Below, piece after piece: positions 17,209-26,013 of a stretch of DNA of 64,000 nucleotides. Position 1 is the stretch's first letter. Every line of letters starts with the position of its first letter. The notes below the pieces were generated by a model that saw only the letters and a list, made by a program, of their open reading frames with translations, was not told where the DNA came from and ran no database searches. Source of the stretch: QHXW01 sp035280425 (GTDB lineage Bacteria > Acidobacteriota > Terriglobia > Bryobacterales > Bryobacteraceae); assembly GCA_035280425.1 (NCBI GenBank), contig DATEFW010000018.1, positions 124,001-188,000 of the forward strand, in the 5' to 3' direction. The position numbers and the translations under genes are program-made.

Positions 17209-18534
17209 CTAAATCAAATCCCAGGGCTTGCGTGCCGGACGTGCGAGAAGCCTCGAAGCTTCTCCATCGTCGCGGAACTCCTCGGTATCGGCGTCCCAGT
17301 GAAGCTTCTTTCCGGTTTTGAAAGCGATATTTCCCAGATGCGCAACGGTCGTCGAGCGATGCCCGATCTCTACATCGGCCGCCGGCTTGTTTCGCGACCG
17401 CACGCACTCGATGAAATTCGCGGCATGCAGTCGTGTCGCGTCCGTCGTATTCATGTGCGCGCGCTCGACCGGTTCCAGCCCCGGGCGGCTTGGCTCCGGA
17501 TAAATTTCGTAGCCGACGCGATCCGCGTACAGAGCGCCGTACGTGCCATAGTACGCCATGCCGTTCGGCCGGTCCTCAGCACCGCGCGCGTTGTAATATT
17601 TCATCCCTGGAGTACGGCCGCCCACGCCGTGCCCGTTTAACAAGCAGGATTCGTAGCTCAGCACGAAGCCAGGATACTCGTACGTGACCTGCAAAACGTC
17701 CGGGATTTCACCGTCATCGCGCACGCTGAAGCGTCCGCCGCTTGCTGCAATCGTTTTTGGAGCCGTCACGCCCATCACCTGCTGCACGGTATCGAAGCGG
17801 TGCGTGCCGAAATCCGTGATGTAGCCGCCTGAATAATCCCAGAACCAGCGATACGTCACCAGAAACCGTTTGCGGTTGAACGGCACCAGCGGCGCCGGGC
17901 CAAGATAGAAATTCCAATCCAGACCCTCCGGCGGCTCGGAATCCGCCTCGTGGCCGATCCCTTGCGGAAACATGTTGACGTAATTCCAGACCCGCACCCA
18001 GTTCACTTTTCCGAGCTTGCCGCTCTGGATGATCTGCTGCACTTCGCGAAAGTGCGGCGCCGACCGGTGCTGCGTGCCTGCCTGCACAACACGGTTCGCC
18101 CGCCGTGCCGCCTCCACCATGGCGCGTCCCTCGCGAACATTGTGCGCCAGCGGTTTTTCCACGTACACGTCTTTTCCCGCCTGGCACGCCAGTACGGTAA
18201 TGATCGCGTGCCAGTGGTCCGGCGTCGCAATCTGCACGGCGTCAATGTCCTTACGATCCAGCAGCCGCCGGAAATCCTGATACGCCTGCGCCTTCGGTCC
18301 GGCCCACTCCCGCGCCCGTTCGGCGTTCGGCAAATAAACATCGGCCGCGGCGGCGTACTCCACTCCCGGCGCTTCCCGTATCAGTTGCGCCACGTAACGC
18401 CCGCGCCCGCCGCACCCGATCAGTCCGACGATCACCCGGTCGTTCGCGCCAAGCGCCCGTCCGGCCGACGATGCCGCCAGAGCCGCCGCACCCGCGGCCC
18501 TCGCCGTTTCCCGCATAAACCGCCGCCTTTGCAT
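17209..18534 (-). CDS. Tat-exported Gfo/Idh/MocA-family oxidoreductase
   Basis: A 441-residue protein, paralogous to those at 3136 and 49086. The signal QRRRFMRETARAAG plus AAALAASSAG is Tat-like. The Rossmann loop is VIVGLIGCGGRGRYVAQ. The shared block IATPDHWHAIITVLACQ with AGKDVYVEKPL carries the catalytic lysine; FWDYSGGYITDFGTHRFD is the typical substrate-side segment. The start is the ATG at 18534: the same frame runs open to 19671, but that part is antisense to the radical SAM gene. It probably oxidises or reduces a sugar outside the cytoplasm. It is divergent from the radical SAM gene by 108 bases. Confidence 0.9.
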   Translation of the reverse strand: MQRRRFMRETARAAGAAALAASSAGRALGANDRVIVGLIGCGGRGRYVAQLIREAPGVEYAAAADVYLPNAERAREWAGPKAQAYQDFRRLLDRKDIDAVQIATPDHWHAIITVLACQAGKDVYVEKPLAHNVREGRAMVEAARRANRVVQAGTQHRSAPHFREVQQIIQSGKLGKVNWVRVWNYVNMFPQGIGHEADSEPPEGLDWNFYLGPAPLVPFNRKRFLVTYRWFWDYSGGYITDFGTHRFDTVQQVMGVTAPKTIAASGGRFSVRDDGEIPDVLQVTYEYPGFVLSYESCLLNGHGVGGRTPGMKYYNARGAEDRPNGMAYYGTYGALYADRVGYEIYPEPSRPGLEPVERAHMNTTDATRLHAANFIECVRSRNKPAADVEIGHRSTTVAHLGNIAFKTGKKLHWDADTEEFRDDGEASRLLARPARKPWDLI

Positions 18535-18608
18535 GTTTCGATTATCGCCCTCTCGCGGGGCGAGGCGAGAAGACATCTCGCGCCCGGAGCCCGGGTCTGG
18601 TATCATCA

Positions 18609-18632
18609 GTTTCAAACCTTGATATCTGAAAC
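18609..18632. promoter_or_regulatory. Inverted repeat upstream of the radical SAM gene
   Basis: GTTTCA and TGAAAC form a perfect 6+6 inverted repeat with a 12-base spacer, ending ten bases before the ATG of the B12/radical SAM gene. TATCAT at 18601-18606, just before it, resembles a -10 box; the repeat would then overlap the transcript start. A repressor site is possible. Confidence 0.25.
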
Positions 18633-18642
18633 AGGCCCGCAA

Positions 18643-20280
18643 ATGCAGCTCCACCCAAAGGGAACTCGTGCCCGCATTCTCCTGAGCTCCGTCTTCGGTC
18701 CTTACGCACAGGATGACGAGTTCGGCAGCCGCACTATCAACCCTATGGAGCTTTATCACAACCAGGTCACACGCGCGCAGGGTTCCTTTTCTCCGCGCAT
18801 GTTCCACCGCTCCTGGGGCATCATGATGATCCAGGAAAATATCTCCGCGCCTTCCACGGTCCTGGACTTCCCCACGCGCGACGACTTCGCGCAGGAGCTC
18901 ACCCGGAACCGCTACGACATCGTCGGCATCTCCTCCATCATCGTGAACGTCGGCAAAGTGCGGGAGATGTGCCGCATGGTGCGCCGGCTTTCGCCCGATT
19001 CGGTCATCGTCGTCGGCGGGCATGTCGCCGCCATCCCCGGTATTGAACACCTGATCGACGCCGACCACATCGTAAAAGGCGACGGCATTTCCTGGATGCG
19101 GCACTATCTCGGCGAAGCCTCCGATGCACCCATCCGTCATCCCGAAATCATCTCCGCATTCGGCCACAGGGCCTTGGGTTTGCGGCTGCCGCAGCGGCGC
19201 GGCGCAACGGCCGCTACGGTCATCCCCTCTGTAGGCTGCCCTATGGGCTGCAACTTCTGCACCACCTCGGCTTTTTTCGGCGGGAAAGGAAAGTTCCTCA
19301 ACTTTTTCGAGACAGGGGAAGATCTGTTCCGCGTGATGAGCCGCATGGAATCCCGCCTCAAGGTTCATGCGTTTTTCATGATGGATGAAAATTTTCTGCT
19401 CTATCGCAAGCGCGCCCTCGAACTGCTCGATCGTATGCAGAAAGGCGGGAAGAGCTGGGAGTTGTACGTATTCTCCTCGGTCAACGCCATTCGCAAATAC
19501 ACCATGGAAGAACTCGTCTCGCTCGGAATCTCGTGGATCTGGATGGGTCTGGAGTCGCCTCGCTCTGCGTACGCCAAACTGGAGGGCGCCGATACCATCC
19601 GGTTGGCCCGCGAGTTGCACCGCCACGGAATCAAGTTGCTGGGATCCTCCATTGTCGGTCTCGAACACCACACTCCTGAAAACATCTGCGAAGAGATCGA
19701 CTACGCCGTGTCACACGCCGCTGATTTCCACCAGTTCATGCTGTACACTCCCGTGCCCGGCACGCCTCTGTACGGGGAAGTGGCGCAACAGGGCAGGCTT
19801 CTCGATGTGGACCTGGCCGACATCCACGGCCAGGATAAATTCAATTTTCAGCATGAAGCCATTTCCCGCGAAGACTCAAAGAAATTTTTGGACTGGGCTT
19901 TCTGGCGCGACTTCGAGCAGAACGGCCCGAGCCTGTTCCGCATCTGCCGCACAACTCTCGAGGGATGGAAGCGCTATAAAGATCATCCCGACCGCCGCAT
20001 CCGCGAACGGTTCGCCCGCGAGGCGAAAGCATTGAAGTCCGCTTATGGCGGCATGCTCTGGGCCATGGAGCGTCAACTGCGCGAGACCAATGAAAGCATC
20101 AGCCGGCAAATCCGCGTCCTCCGCCGCGACATGGCGGAAGAATTCGGCTGGCTGTCTCGCGCAGCCGCCAGAGCCATCGGCCCCCTGCTGCTATGGACCA
20201 CCCGCCGTGAGGAAAAGCGGCTGGCTCGCGGAAAGACATATGAGCCGAAGGTCATCATCGAGCGCAGGAATTGGGCCTAG
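18643..20280 (+). CDS. B12-binding-domain radical SAM protein (possible lipid-modifying type)
   Basis: A 545-residue enzyme. Residues ~85-165 look like a cobalamin-binding Rossmann domain (IVGISSIIVNVGKVREM, VIVVGGHVAA, IVKGDG) without the DxHxxG base-off histidine. The radical SAM cluster motif is Cys199-x3-Cys203-x2-Cys206 in VGCPMGCNFC. The C-terminal ~110 residues, rich in charged residues, form a family-specific extension. The start is the ATG at 18643; an open extension back to 17950 is antisense to another gene. The layout resembles the group annotated as lipid biosynthesis B12/radical SAM proteins, related to enzymes that join fatty acid tails into membrane-spanning lipids. This function is inference; methylase or ring-forming activity is possible. 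Confidence 0.85.
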   Translation: MQLHPKGTRARILLSSVFGPYAQDDEFGSRTINPMELYHNQVTRAQGSFSPRMFHRSWGIMMIQENISAPSTVLDFPTRDDFAQELTRNRYDIVGISSIIVNVGKVREMCRMVRRLSPDSVIVVGGHVAAIPGIEHLIDADHIVKGDGISWMRHYLGEASDAPIRHPEIISAFGHRALGLRLPQRRGATAATVIPSVGCPMGCNFCTTSAFFGGKGKFLNFFETGEDLFRVMSRMESRLKVHAFFMMDENFLLYRKRALELLDRMQKGGKSWELYVFSSVNAIRKYTMEELVSLGISWIWMGLESPRSAYAKLEGADTIRLARELHRHGIKLLGSSIVGLEHHTPENICEEIDYAVSHAADFHQFMLYTPVPGTPLYGEVAQQGRLLDVDLADIHGQDKFNFQHEAISREDSKKFLDWAFWRDFEQNGPSLFRICRTTLEGWKRYKDHPDRRIRERFAREAKALKSAYGGMLWAMERQLRETNESISRQIRVLRRDMAEEFGWLSRAAARAIGPLLLWTTRREEKRLARGKTYEPKVIIERRNWA

Positions 20281-20319
20281 CCATCGCATCCCGAGTCTCC
20301 CGGAGATTACACTGGAATT

Positions 20320-21609
20320 TTGAGGGATTTCTTGGATAACAGTGTACGTTCCGGCCATTCCGATCACCGCGTCGTCATCATCGGTGGCGGCGTCATTGGC
20401 GTCTGCTGCGCCTACTTTCTCGCCAAACGCGGCGCGCGTGTCACCGTCATCGAGCGCGATCAGATCGGCAAAGGCGCGTCCTTCGGCAACGCCGGCTCCA
20501 TCGCGCCCGGCCACCCTCCGATCAACAAGCCCGGCCGCATTAAGCAGGCCCTGAAGTCGCTGTTCGATCCATTAAGCCCGCTCTACGTCGCCCCGCGTGC
20601 CGATCCCTCGCTTGCCATGTGGCTCGTCGCCTTCAGCCGCGCATGTACTGAGCGCCATCTCGAATTCGCCATGAAAGTCATGGCGCCGCTCGGCCATGCC
20701 ACGCGCGAGATATTCGATGACCTGATCCATCGGGAAAAACTCGACTGCTGCTTTCAGCCCAACGGCTATTATGAAATCTATCTGACCGAGCGCGGGCTCG
20801 CCGCGGGCAAAAAGGAAGCGGCCTTCATCCGGCGCTACGGCTTCGCGCCCGATGCCATATCGGGAGACGCCCTGCGCGAGCGCGAGCCGGTTATTAACAA
20901 ACGCGTGCTCGGCGGAGTCTTCTATCCCGAAGCGGCCACGCTCAACCCGTACCGCTTCGTCGTCGAACTGGCAAAAAAAGCCGGGCACTACGGCGCTCAG
21001 TTCCGCACTAATACGGAAATCGTAAATTTCCTCGGGGCCGATGGCGCCGTGCGCGGCGTCCGGACGAGCGCGGGCGAAAACATCGAAGCCGATTCCATCC
21101 TCGTCTCGACCGGCGCCTACTCGGTGCCGCTCGTGAAAAAACTCGGCATCCATTTGCCGCTGCAGCCCGCCAAGGGCTACCATCGCGATCGCGAATCTGC
21201 GCCTGGAACGCCGGCTCTCCGCAGCGCCTGCGTTCTCGGCGAAAACATGGTCTTCTGCACGCCTATGGATGGTTTTGTGCGCTTCGCCGGTACGCTCGAA
21301 TTCTCCGGCGTGAATCACAACATCCGCCGGCCGCGTCTCGAACAATTGACCAACGCTTCAAAACGCTACTTCGACCGCGGCGTCGAAACTAAGGAATTCC
21401 AATCCGAATGGTGCGGTCTGCGTCCCTGCATTTCCGATGGCCTGCCCGTGATCGGCCCCGTCGCCGGCCACCGCGGCCTCTTCATCGCCACCGGACACGC
21501 CATGCTCGGCCTCACGCTCGGTCCTGTCACCGGGAAACTCATCTCCGAATGCATTCTGGACGGCAGAGCCGGAATGGACATCACCGCTCTGCGCCTTGAT
21601 CGCTTCTGA
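20320..21609 (+). CDS. FAD-dependent oxidoreductase (D-amino acid dehydrogenase DadA-like)
   Basis: A 429-residue DAO-fold flavoenzyme. The dinucleotide-binding motif is VVIIGGGVIGVCCAYFLAKR near residue 20, followed by VTVIERDQIGKGASFGNAG, which is very DadA-like. LPLQPAKGYH and the C-terminal ITTG-type segment GLFIATGHAMLGLTLGPVTG complete the pattern. Such enzymes oxidise D-amino acids or related amines and pass electrons to quinone. The start is TTG at 20320; a second in-frame TTG lies 12 bases later. It lies 39 bases behind the radical SAM gene on the same strand and may be cotranscribed with it; no functional link is evident. Confidence 0.88.
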   Translation: MRDFLDNSVRSGHSDHRVVIIGGGVIGVCCAYFLAKRGARVTVIERDQIGKGASFGNAGSIAPGHPPINKPGRIKQALKSLFDPLSPLYVAPRADPSLAMWLVAFSRACTERHLEFAMKVMAPLGHATREIFDDLIHREKLDCCFQPNGYYEIYLTERGLAAGKKEAAFIRRYGFAPDAISGDALREREPVINKRVLGGVFYPEAATLNPYRFVVELAKKAGHYGAQFRTNTEIVNFLGADGAVRGVRTSAGENIEADSILVSTGAYSVPLVKKLGIHLPLQPAKGYHRDRESAPGTPALRSACVLGENMVFCTPMDGFVRFAGTLEFSGVNHNIRRPRLEQLTNASKRYFDRGVETKEFQSEWCGLRPCISDGLPVIGPVAGHRGLFIATGHAMLGLTLGPVTGKLISECILDGRAGMDITALRLDRF

Positions 21610-21617
21610 TCCTGTCT

Positions 21618-24600
21618 TCAGAACAGCAGCTTCAGCCCGAACTGAATATGCCGCGGGCTCTGCGCCGAAAGAATATGCCCGAAGGTTGGTGAGCCGACGA
21701 AAATGTCCGGCAGATCGAAATTCGGCCGGTTGAGAAAATTAAACGTCTCCGCGCGAAACTGCAGCGACATCCCTTCCCGCACACTCATGTTCTTCACGAG
21801 CGAAAAATTCACGGTTTGAAGCAATGGCCCGTCGAGAATATTGCGCCCCGCATTTCCAAAGCTGCCGTATGGCGGCACTGCAAACGCCGCCGTGTTGAAC
21901 CACGAGTCTGGAGTCGCGTGCCCCACGTGCGGATTCCCCACTACATTCGGACGGTCGTTCGCGCCGAAACCCAGGATCGATTGCCCCGTGTTGCTGTTGT
22001 CGAAATCCGGTAAAAGCGCCACCGTAAATGGCCGCCCCGTCTGAAATGTGAGAATCCCAAACGTCTGCCATCCGCCGAGCACCGCCCGCAGCGCCCGCTG
22101 CTCAAAGCGCCGTGACGGAATGTCGTACGCGTAACTCACCGAGAGCCTGTGGCGCACATCAAAATTCGAAAGTCCGCGCTCCGCCCGCACGTCATAACTG
22201 TTCTGCGGAAAATTCGGATCTCCCGCGCTCGAAAAGAAATTCGATGCATCGTCGATAGACTTCGACCACGTATACGACGCCAGCGCCGAAAGCCCCGCCG
22301 TCAGCCTCTGCTGGAACCGCGCCTGCAAACTGTGATAAACCGAATCTGCGCGCGACTCCAGATAATTGATGTCCGCAAATTGAGGATCCGGCCGCGGATT
22401 CGGCTGCTGTGGGCTGGGATGCGGCTGGTTGATGTCGCGCGCCGCCAGTAGCTTCGTCCCCTTAGCTCCCACGTACGCGATCTCCGCCACGCGGCTCTTC
22501 CCCAATTGCTGCTGAATGCCGAAATTCCACTGCTGCACGTACGGCGTCCGGAAATCTCTCTGGAACGCCAGCGCCGAAGAGGGCGATGGATACGGAAACG
22601 TCAGTGGAAACGGATCGTTCACCAGCAGCGGAAGTCCTGGAAGCGGGAAGTACAGCTTGAAGTCAAAATACGGAGCGTTGAAGTACAATCCTTCGCCCGT
22701 CGCCAGCGCGCCCTGGTCGTAATAAATTCCATAACCCGCCCGAAAAACCCGCCCGCGATTCCCCGGCGACCAGGCCAGCCCGACGCGCGGCGCCCAGTTG
22801 TTACGATCCGGCTCGTACGCGCCCCGCGGAACACCGTTGGTTCCCACCTGCACCAGCGAACTCGTCGCCACATCGAAAACGTTCGCGCGGTTCTGCGCAT
22901 CCACCGGCGGCGCGTTGTATTCGTATCGTACTCCGAGCGAAAGCGTCAGATCCGGCCGCATGCGGAATGTGTCTTCCGCAAAGAAATAATCGCTGTGCGT
23001 GCGCAAATGCTGCGGATTATCCAGATGCGCCACGCCGGTCACAGTCGGCGCGCCGAGCAGCAGTTCAGCCATCGGGTTTCCCGTAATCAATCCAAGAAAG
23101 TCGATAAATCCGCGCGCCTGCTCGTCCCGATAAGCATTCTGCCGCAAATCGCGAATATCCACCCCGAACTTGAACAGATGCCGCCTGCGATTCACCGAAG
23201 CCTGATCCACCAGTTGCAGAATGTTCGACGCGCTGTGCTGTGGATTGTTGTATTCGTCTCCCAAAGACGAAAAGCCGGTCACCGAGATCAGGCTCAATCC
23301 GAAATCGCGCGGGTTGTTCGAAATCTCCGGCAGCCCGAGCTTCTGGTTGATGCTCGTCCCCATATTCTGCTGGTACGAGCCTGCGGAAACACGATCGTAG
23401 CCCGCCCGGATTTCGTTGATCACATCCGCTGAAAATACGTGCGTTTCACTCAGCATCACGTTCTGCGCGCGCCGCGGCACGTTGTCTCCATAACCCGGAA
23501 CCAGCGGAAATCCCGCGCCGGTGAACGGTTCGAACAGGCTGCGATCCGCAAAGCTGTACCGGAACGAAAGCTCGCTGGACCGCGCAAGAGCATGATCCAT
23601 CCGCACATCGAAATGATCGTCGCGATCGCGTTCCGTCGGAGACGAAACAAAATTCTGGCCCGGCACCGCGCGGTTGGGCAGTGGATAAAGCGCCGCAATC
23701 GCGCTTCCAATCGGATTCAAATACGGCTGCGGAATCTGGTTTCCCGGGAATGGCTGCTGCGTGAACGGATTCATCACCGGCGGATCCGCTGAAAAATCTC
23801 CACTGCGCTCAGCGGCAGTTGGCACATTGGTGACCTCCGTGATCCCTTCGCGCACGCGCCGCCCTTCATAATCCCCAAAGAAAAATGTCCGGTCTTTGCG
23901 AATCGGTCCGCCCAGCGATGCGCCGAACTGGTTGCGCTGGTATTGCGGCTTGGACTCGCCCGAAGGCGCAAAAAAATTCCGCGCGTCCAGTGCTCCGTTG
24001 CGAAAGAATTCGTAAGCGCTCCCGTGCAGCACATTGGTCCCGGACTTCGTCACCACGTTCACCTGTCCCCCGGCATTGCGCCCGAACGAGGCGTCATACG
24101 CGCTGGTCACTACCTCAAACTCCTGAATCGCATCCACTGGCGGCGTCGCCCCGAACGTGTTCAGCTTCGGATCGCCGTTGTAAATCCCGTCGAGAAGAAA
24201 ATTATTGGAATCCTCGCGGGCGCCGTTGACGTTCAGCGCCAGATCCCCGCGTACCGAGCCCGCCGATCCCGGAGCCGCCGGAGCCGCCCCCGGCGCGAGC
24301 AGCGCCAATTCATAGAAATTCCGCCCGTCGAGCGGCAGTCCCGTCACGCTGCGGTTTTCTATCACCGCGCCCAGCGCCGCCGAATCCGTTTTCACCATCG
24401 GCCGCGTTGCCGTAACCTGCACCGTCTCCACCCGGTCGCCCGCCGCGAGCACCACATCCACTTGCAATTCCTGATTGACCGCCAGCGTGAGCGCCTGCGT
24501 GTACCTGTGAAATCCTGCGCGCTCTACATCCAATTGATACGTGCCCGGTGGTACCAGCGAAACCACGAAAAGACCCGCGGAATCCGTAGTCACACTGCGC

Positions 24601-24761
24601 GTCCGATTGGTTTCCTGCTCTGTCAGCTTGACGGTCGCGTCTGCCACCGCCTTCTGCGATGCATCCTTCACCGAACCGACCACCGATCCACGCACTGACT
24701 GGGCGGACGCGTGCGGCACGAAAAAAGCCGCGAAAATAACCACAAAACGCAACGTACGCAT
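21618..24761 (-). CDS. Oar-like TonB-dependent receptor with carboxypeptidase-regulatory domain
   Basis: A 1047-residue outer membrane protein. After a signal peptide (cleavage near PHASAQS) comes a CarboxypepD_reg-like domain (~25-110; GSVVGSVKDASQKAVADATV), then a plug with DGRNFYELALLAPGAAPA and VNVVTKSGTNVLHGSAYEF, and a long beta-barrel ending in the terminal phenylalanine (QFGLKLLF). This Oar-like build is the prevalent receptor type in Acidobacteriota and probably imports oligosaccharides or polymers. I choose ATG 24761 rather than the TTG 12 bases upstream, since MRTLRFVVIFAAFF starts a good signal. Divergent from the PQQ gene with 37 bases between starts. Confidence 0.92.
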   Translation of the reverse strand: MRTLRFVVIFAAFFVPHASAQSVRGSVVGSVKDASQKAVADATVKLTEQETNRTRSVTTDSAGLFVVSLVPPGTYQLDVERAGFHRYTQALTLAVNQELQVDVVLAAGDRVETVQVTATRPMVKTDSAALGAVIENRSVTGLPLDGRNFYELALLAPGAAPAAPGSAGSVRGDLALNVNGAREDSNNFLLDGIYNGDPKLNTFGATPPVDAIQEFEVVTSAYDASFGRNAGGQVNVVTKSGTNVLHGSAYEFFRNGALDARNFFAPSGESKPQYQRNQFGASLGGPIRKDRTFFFGDYEGRRVREGITEVTNVPTAAERSGDFSADPPVMNPFTQQPFPGNQIPQPYLNPIGSAIAALYPLPNRAVPGQNFVSSPTERDRDDHFDVRMDHALARSSELSFRYSFADRSLFEPFTGAGFPLVPGYGDNVPRRAQNVMLSETHVFSADVINEIRAGYDRVSAGSYQQNMGTSINQKLGLPEISNNPRDFGLSLISVTGFSSLGDEYNNPQHSASNILQLVDQASVNRRRHLFKFGVDIRDLRQNAYRDEQARGFIDFLGLITGNPMAELLLGAPTVTGVAHLDNPQHLRTHSDYFFAEDTFRMRPDLTLSLGVRYEYNAPPVDAQNRANVFDVATSSLVQVGTNGVPRGAYEPDRNNWAPRVGLAWSPGNRGRVFRAGYGIYYDQGALATGEGLYFNAPYFDFKLYFPLPGLPLLVNDPFPLTFPYPSPSSALAFQRDFRTPYVQQWNFGIQQQLGKSRVAEIAYVGAKGTKLLAARDINQPHPSPQQPNPRPDPQFADINYLESRADSVYHSLQARFQQRLTAGLSALASYTWSKSIDDASNFFSSAGDPNFPQNSYDVRAERGLSNFDVRHRLSVSYAYDIPSRRFEQRALRAVLGGWQTFGILTFQTGRPFTVALLPDFDNSNTGQSILGFGANDRPNVVGNPHVGHATPDSWFNTAAFAVPPYGSFGNAGRNILDGPLLQTVNFSLVKNMSVREGMSLQFRAETFNFLNRPNFDLPDIFVGSPTFGHILSAQSPRHIQFGLKLLF

Positions 24762-24778
24762 AAAATGAGTCAAGTCCC

Positions 24779-24784
24779 TATACT
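24779..24784 (+). promoter_or_regulatory. Candidate -10 in the compressed receptor/PQQ divergent region
   Basis: TATACT lies 14 bases before the ATG of the PQQ-type gene. The complementary strand shows TATAGT at 24787-24782, suitable for the receptor gene. The two candidates overlap within a 37-base space, so any -35 elements must sit inside the opposite coding sequences. Confidence 0.3.
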
Positions 24785-24798
24785 ATAGCTGACTAAAA

Positions 24799-26010
24799 AT
24801 GCTGCTTATCCTGGCGCTTCTTTTTCTGACGTTCTCCGCCGCCCGAGGTGAGGACTGGCCGCAATTTTTAGGCCCCGCGCGCAACGGCGTTTATCCCGCC
24901 GCCGTAGCCGCCTCCTGGTCCAAATCCGGCCCAGCGCTCGTCTGGAAACTCGACACAGGCCACGGCTTCAGCGGCCCCGCCGTGGCCAACGGCCGCCTCA
25001 TCCTGTTTCACCGCCGCGAAAATCGCGCCATCGTCGATTGTCTCGACGCCAAAACCGGCCGCCGCATCTGGACCGCCGAATATCCCACCAATTACGTCGA
25101 CGATTTCGGCTTCGATGAAGGCCCGCGCGCCACGCCTGCCATCGCCGCCGAAAAAGTTTACACTTTTGGCGCGGAGGGCGTCCTCCAATGCCTCGATTTC
25201 GCTACCGGCAAGCGCCTCTGGACCGTCGATACCCGCCAGAAGTTCGGTTCTCCCAAAGGTTTCTTCGGCGCGGCGTCGTCGCCTCTGGTTGACGAGGGCC
25301 GCGTCCTGCTCAACGTAGGCGGCCCCAATGGCGCGGGCGTGGCCGCATTCGACGCCGCCACGGGCAAGACCCTCTGGACCGCCACCAGCGACGAAGCCGG
25401 CTACTCCGCGCCGGTCGTGGCGACCATCCAAGGCGCGCGCCACGCCCTGTTTTTCACCCGCGCCGGCTTGGTCGACATCGATCCCGCGACCGGGAAAATC
25501 CGCCTCCAGTTCCCCTGGCGTTCCCGCAGCCATGCCTCGGTAAACGCCGCCGCGCCCCTAGTCATCGGAAATCTCGTGTTCCTCTCCGCGAGCTACGGTA
25601 CCGGCGCCACGCTTCTCGAAATCAACGGCGCAAGCGCAAAACAGCTTTGGTCATCCGATGACGCGCTCTCCAACCACTACGCCACCAGCGTCTATCGCGA
25701 TGGTTTCCTCTACGGCTATCACGGCCGCCAGGAATTCGGGCAAAGCCTTCGCTCGATCGAGCTCAAAACCGGCAAGGTGCAATGGAACGTCGACGGCTTC
25801 GGCGCCGGCACCGTCACCCTCGCCGGCGATCGCCTGCTGCTCGTCCGCGAAAACGGCGAGCTCGTCCTCGCCCCCGCCTCCCCCAAAGAATTCAAGCCCT
25901 CGGCCCGCGCCCAGTTGCTTCCCGCCACCATTCGCGCCTACCCCGCGCTCTCCGACGGCCGCCTCTACGTCCGCAACGAGCACACGCTCGCCTGCTTCAA
26001 CTTGAAATAG
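24799..26010 (+). CDS. Secreted PQQ-type beta-propeller protein
   Basis: A 403-residue exported protein: signal peptide MLLILALLFLTFSAARG, then EDWPQFLGPARNGVY, the common start of this family. Four or more blades show the pattern 'hDaxTGxxhW': CLDAKTGRRIWTAEYP, CLDFATGKRLWTVDTR, AFDAATGKTLWTATSD and IELKTGKVQWNVDG. No cofactor-binding residues of true quinoproteins are evident, so it is likely an eight-bladed propeller with binding or scaffolding role. Its stop is three bases from the stop of a related convergent gene at 26014, which points to a local duplication with inversion. Confidence 0.88.
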   Translation: MLLILALLFLTFSAARGEDWPQFLGPARNGVYPAAVAASWSKSGPALVWKLDTGHGFSGPAVANGRLILFHRRENRAIVDCLDAKTGRRIWTAEYPTNYVDDFGFDEGPRATPAIAAEKVYTFGAEGVLQCLDFATGKRLWTVDTRQKFGSPKGFFGAASSPLVDEGRVLLNVGGPNGAGVAAFDAATGKTLWTATSDEAGYSAPVVATIQGARHALFFTRAGLVDIDPATGKIRLQFPWRSRSHASVNAAAPLVIGNLVFLSASYGTGATLLEINGASAKQLWSSDDALSNHYATSVYRDGFLYGYHGRQEFGQSLRSIELKTGKVQWNVDGFGAGTVTLAGDRLLLVRENGELVLAPASPKEFKPSARAQLLPATIRAYPALSDGRLYVRNEHTLACFNLK

Positions 26011-26013
26011 GCG

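Noticed and set aside
17950..18642. N-terminal extension of the radical SAM frame
   Set aside because: Antisense to the Gfo/Idh/MocA gene; domain sequence starts only after 18643.
18535..19671. N-terminal extension of the minus-strand Gfo/Idh/MocA frame
   Set aside because: It is antisense to the radical SAM gene; the Tat signal starts at 18534.
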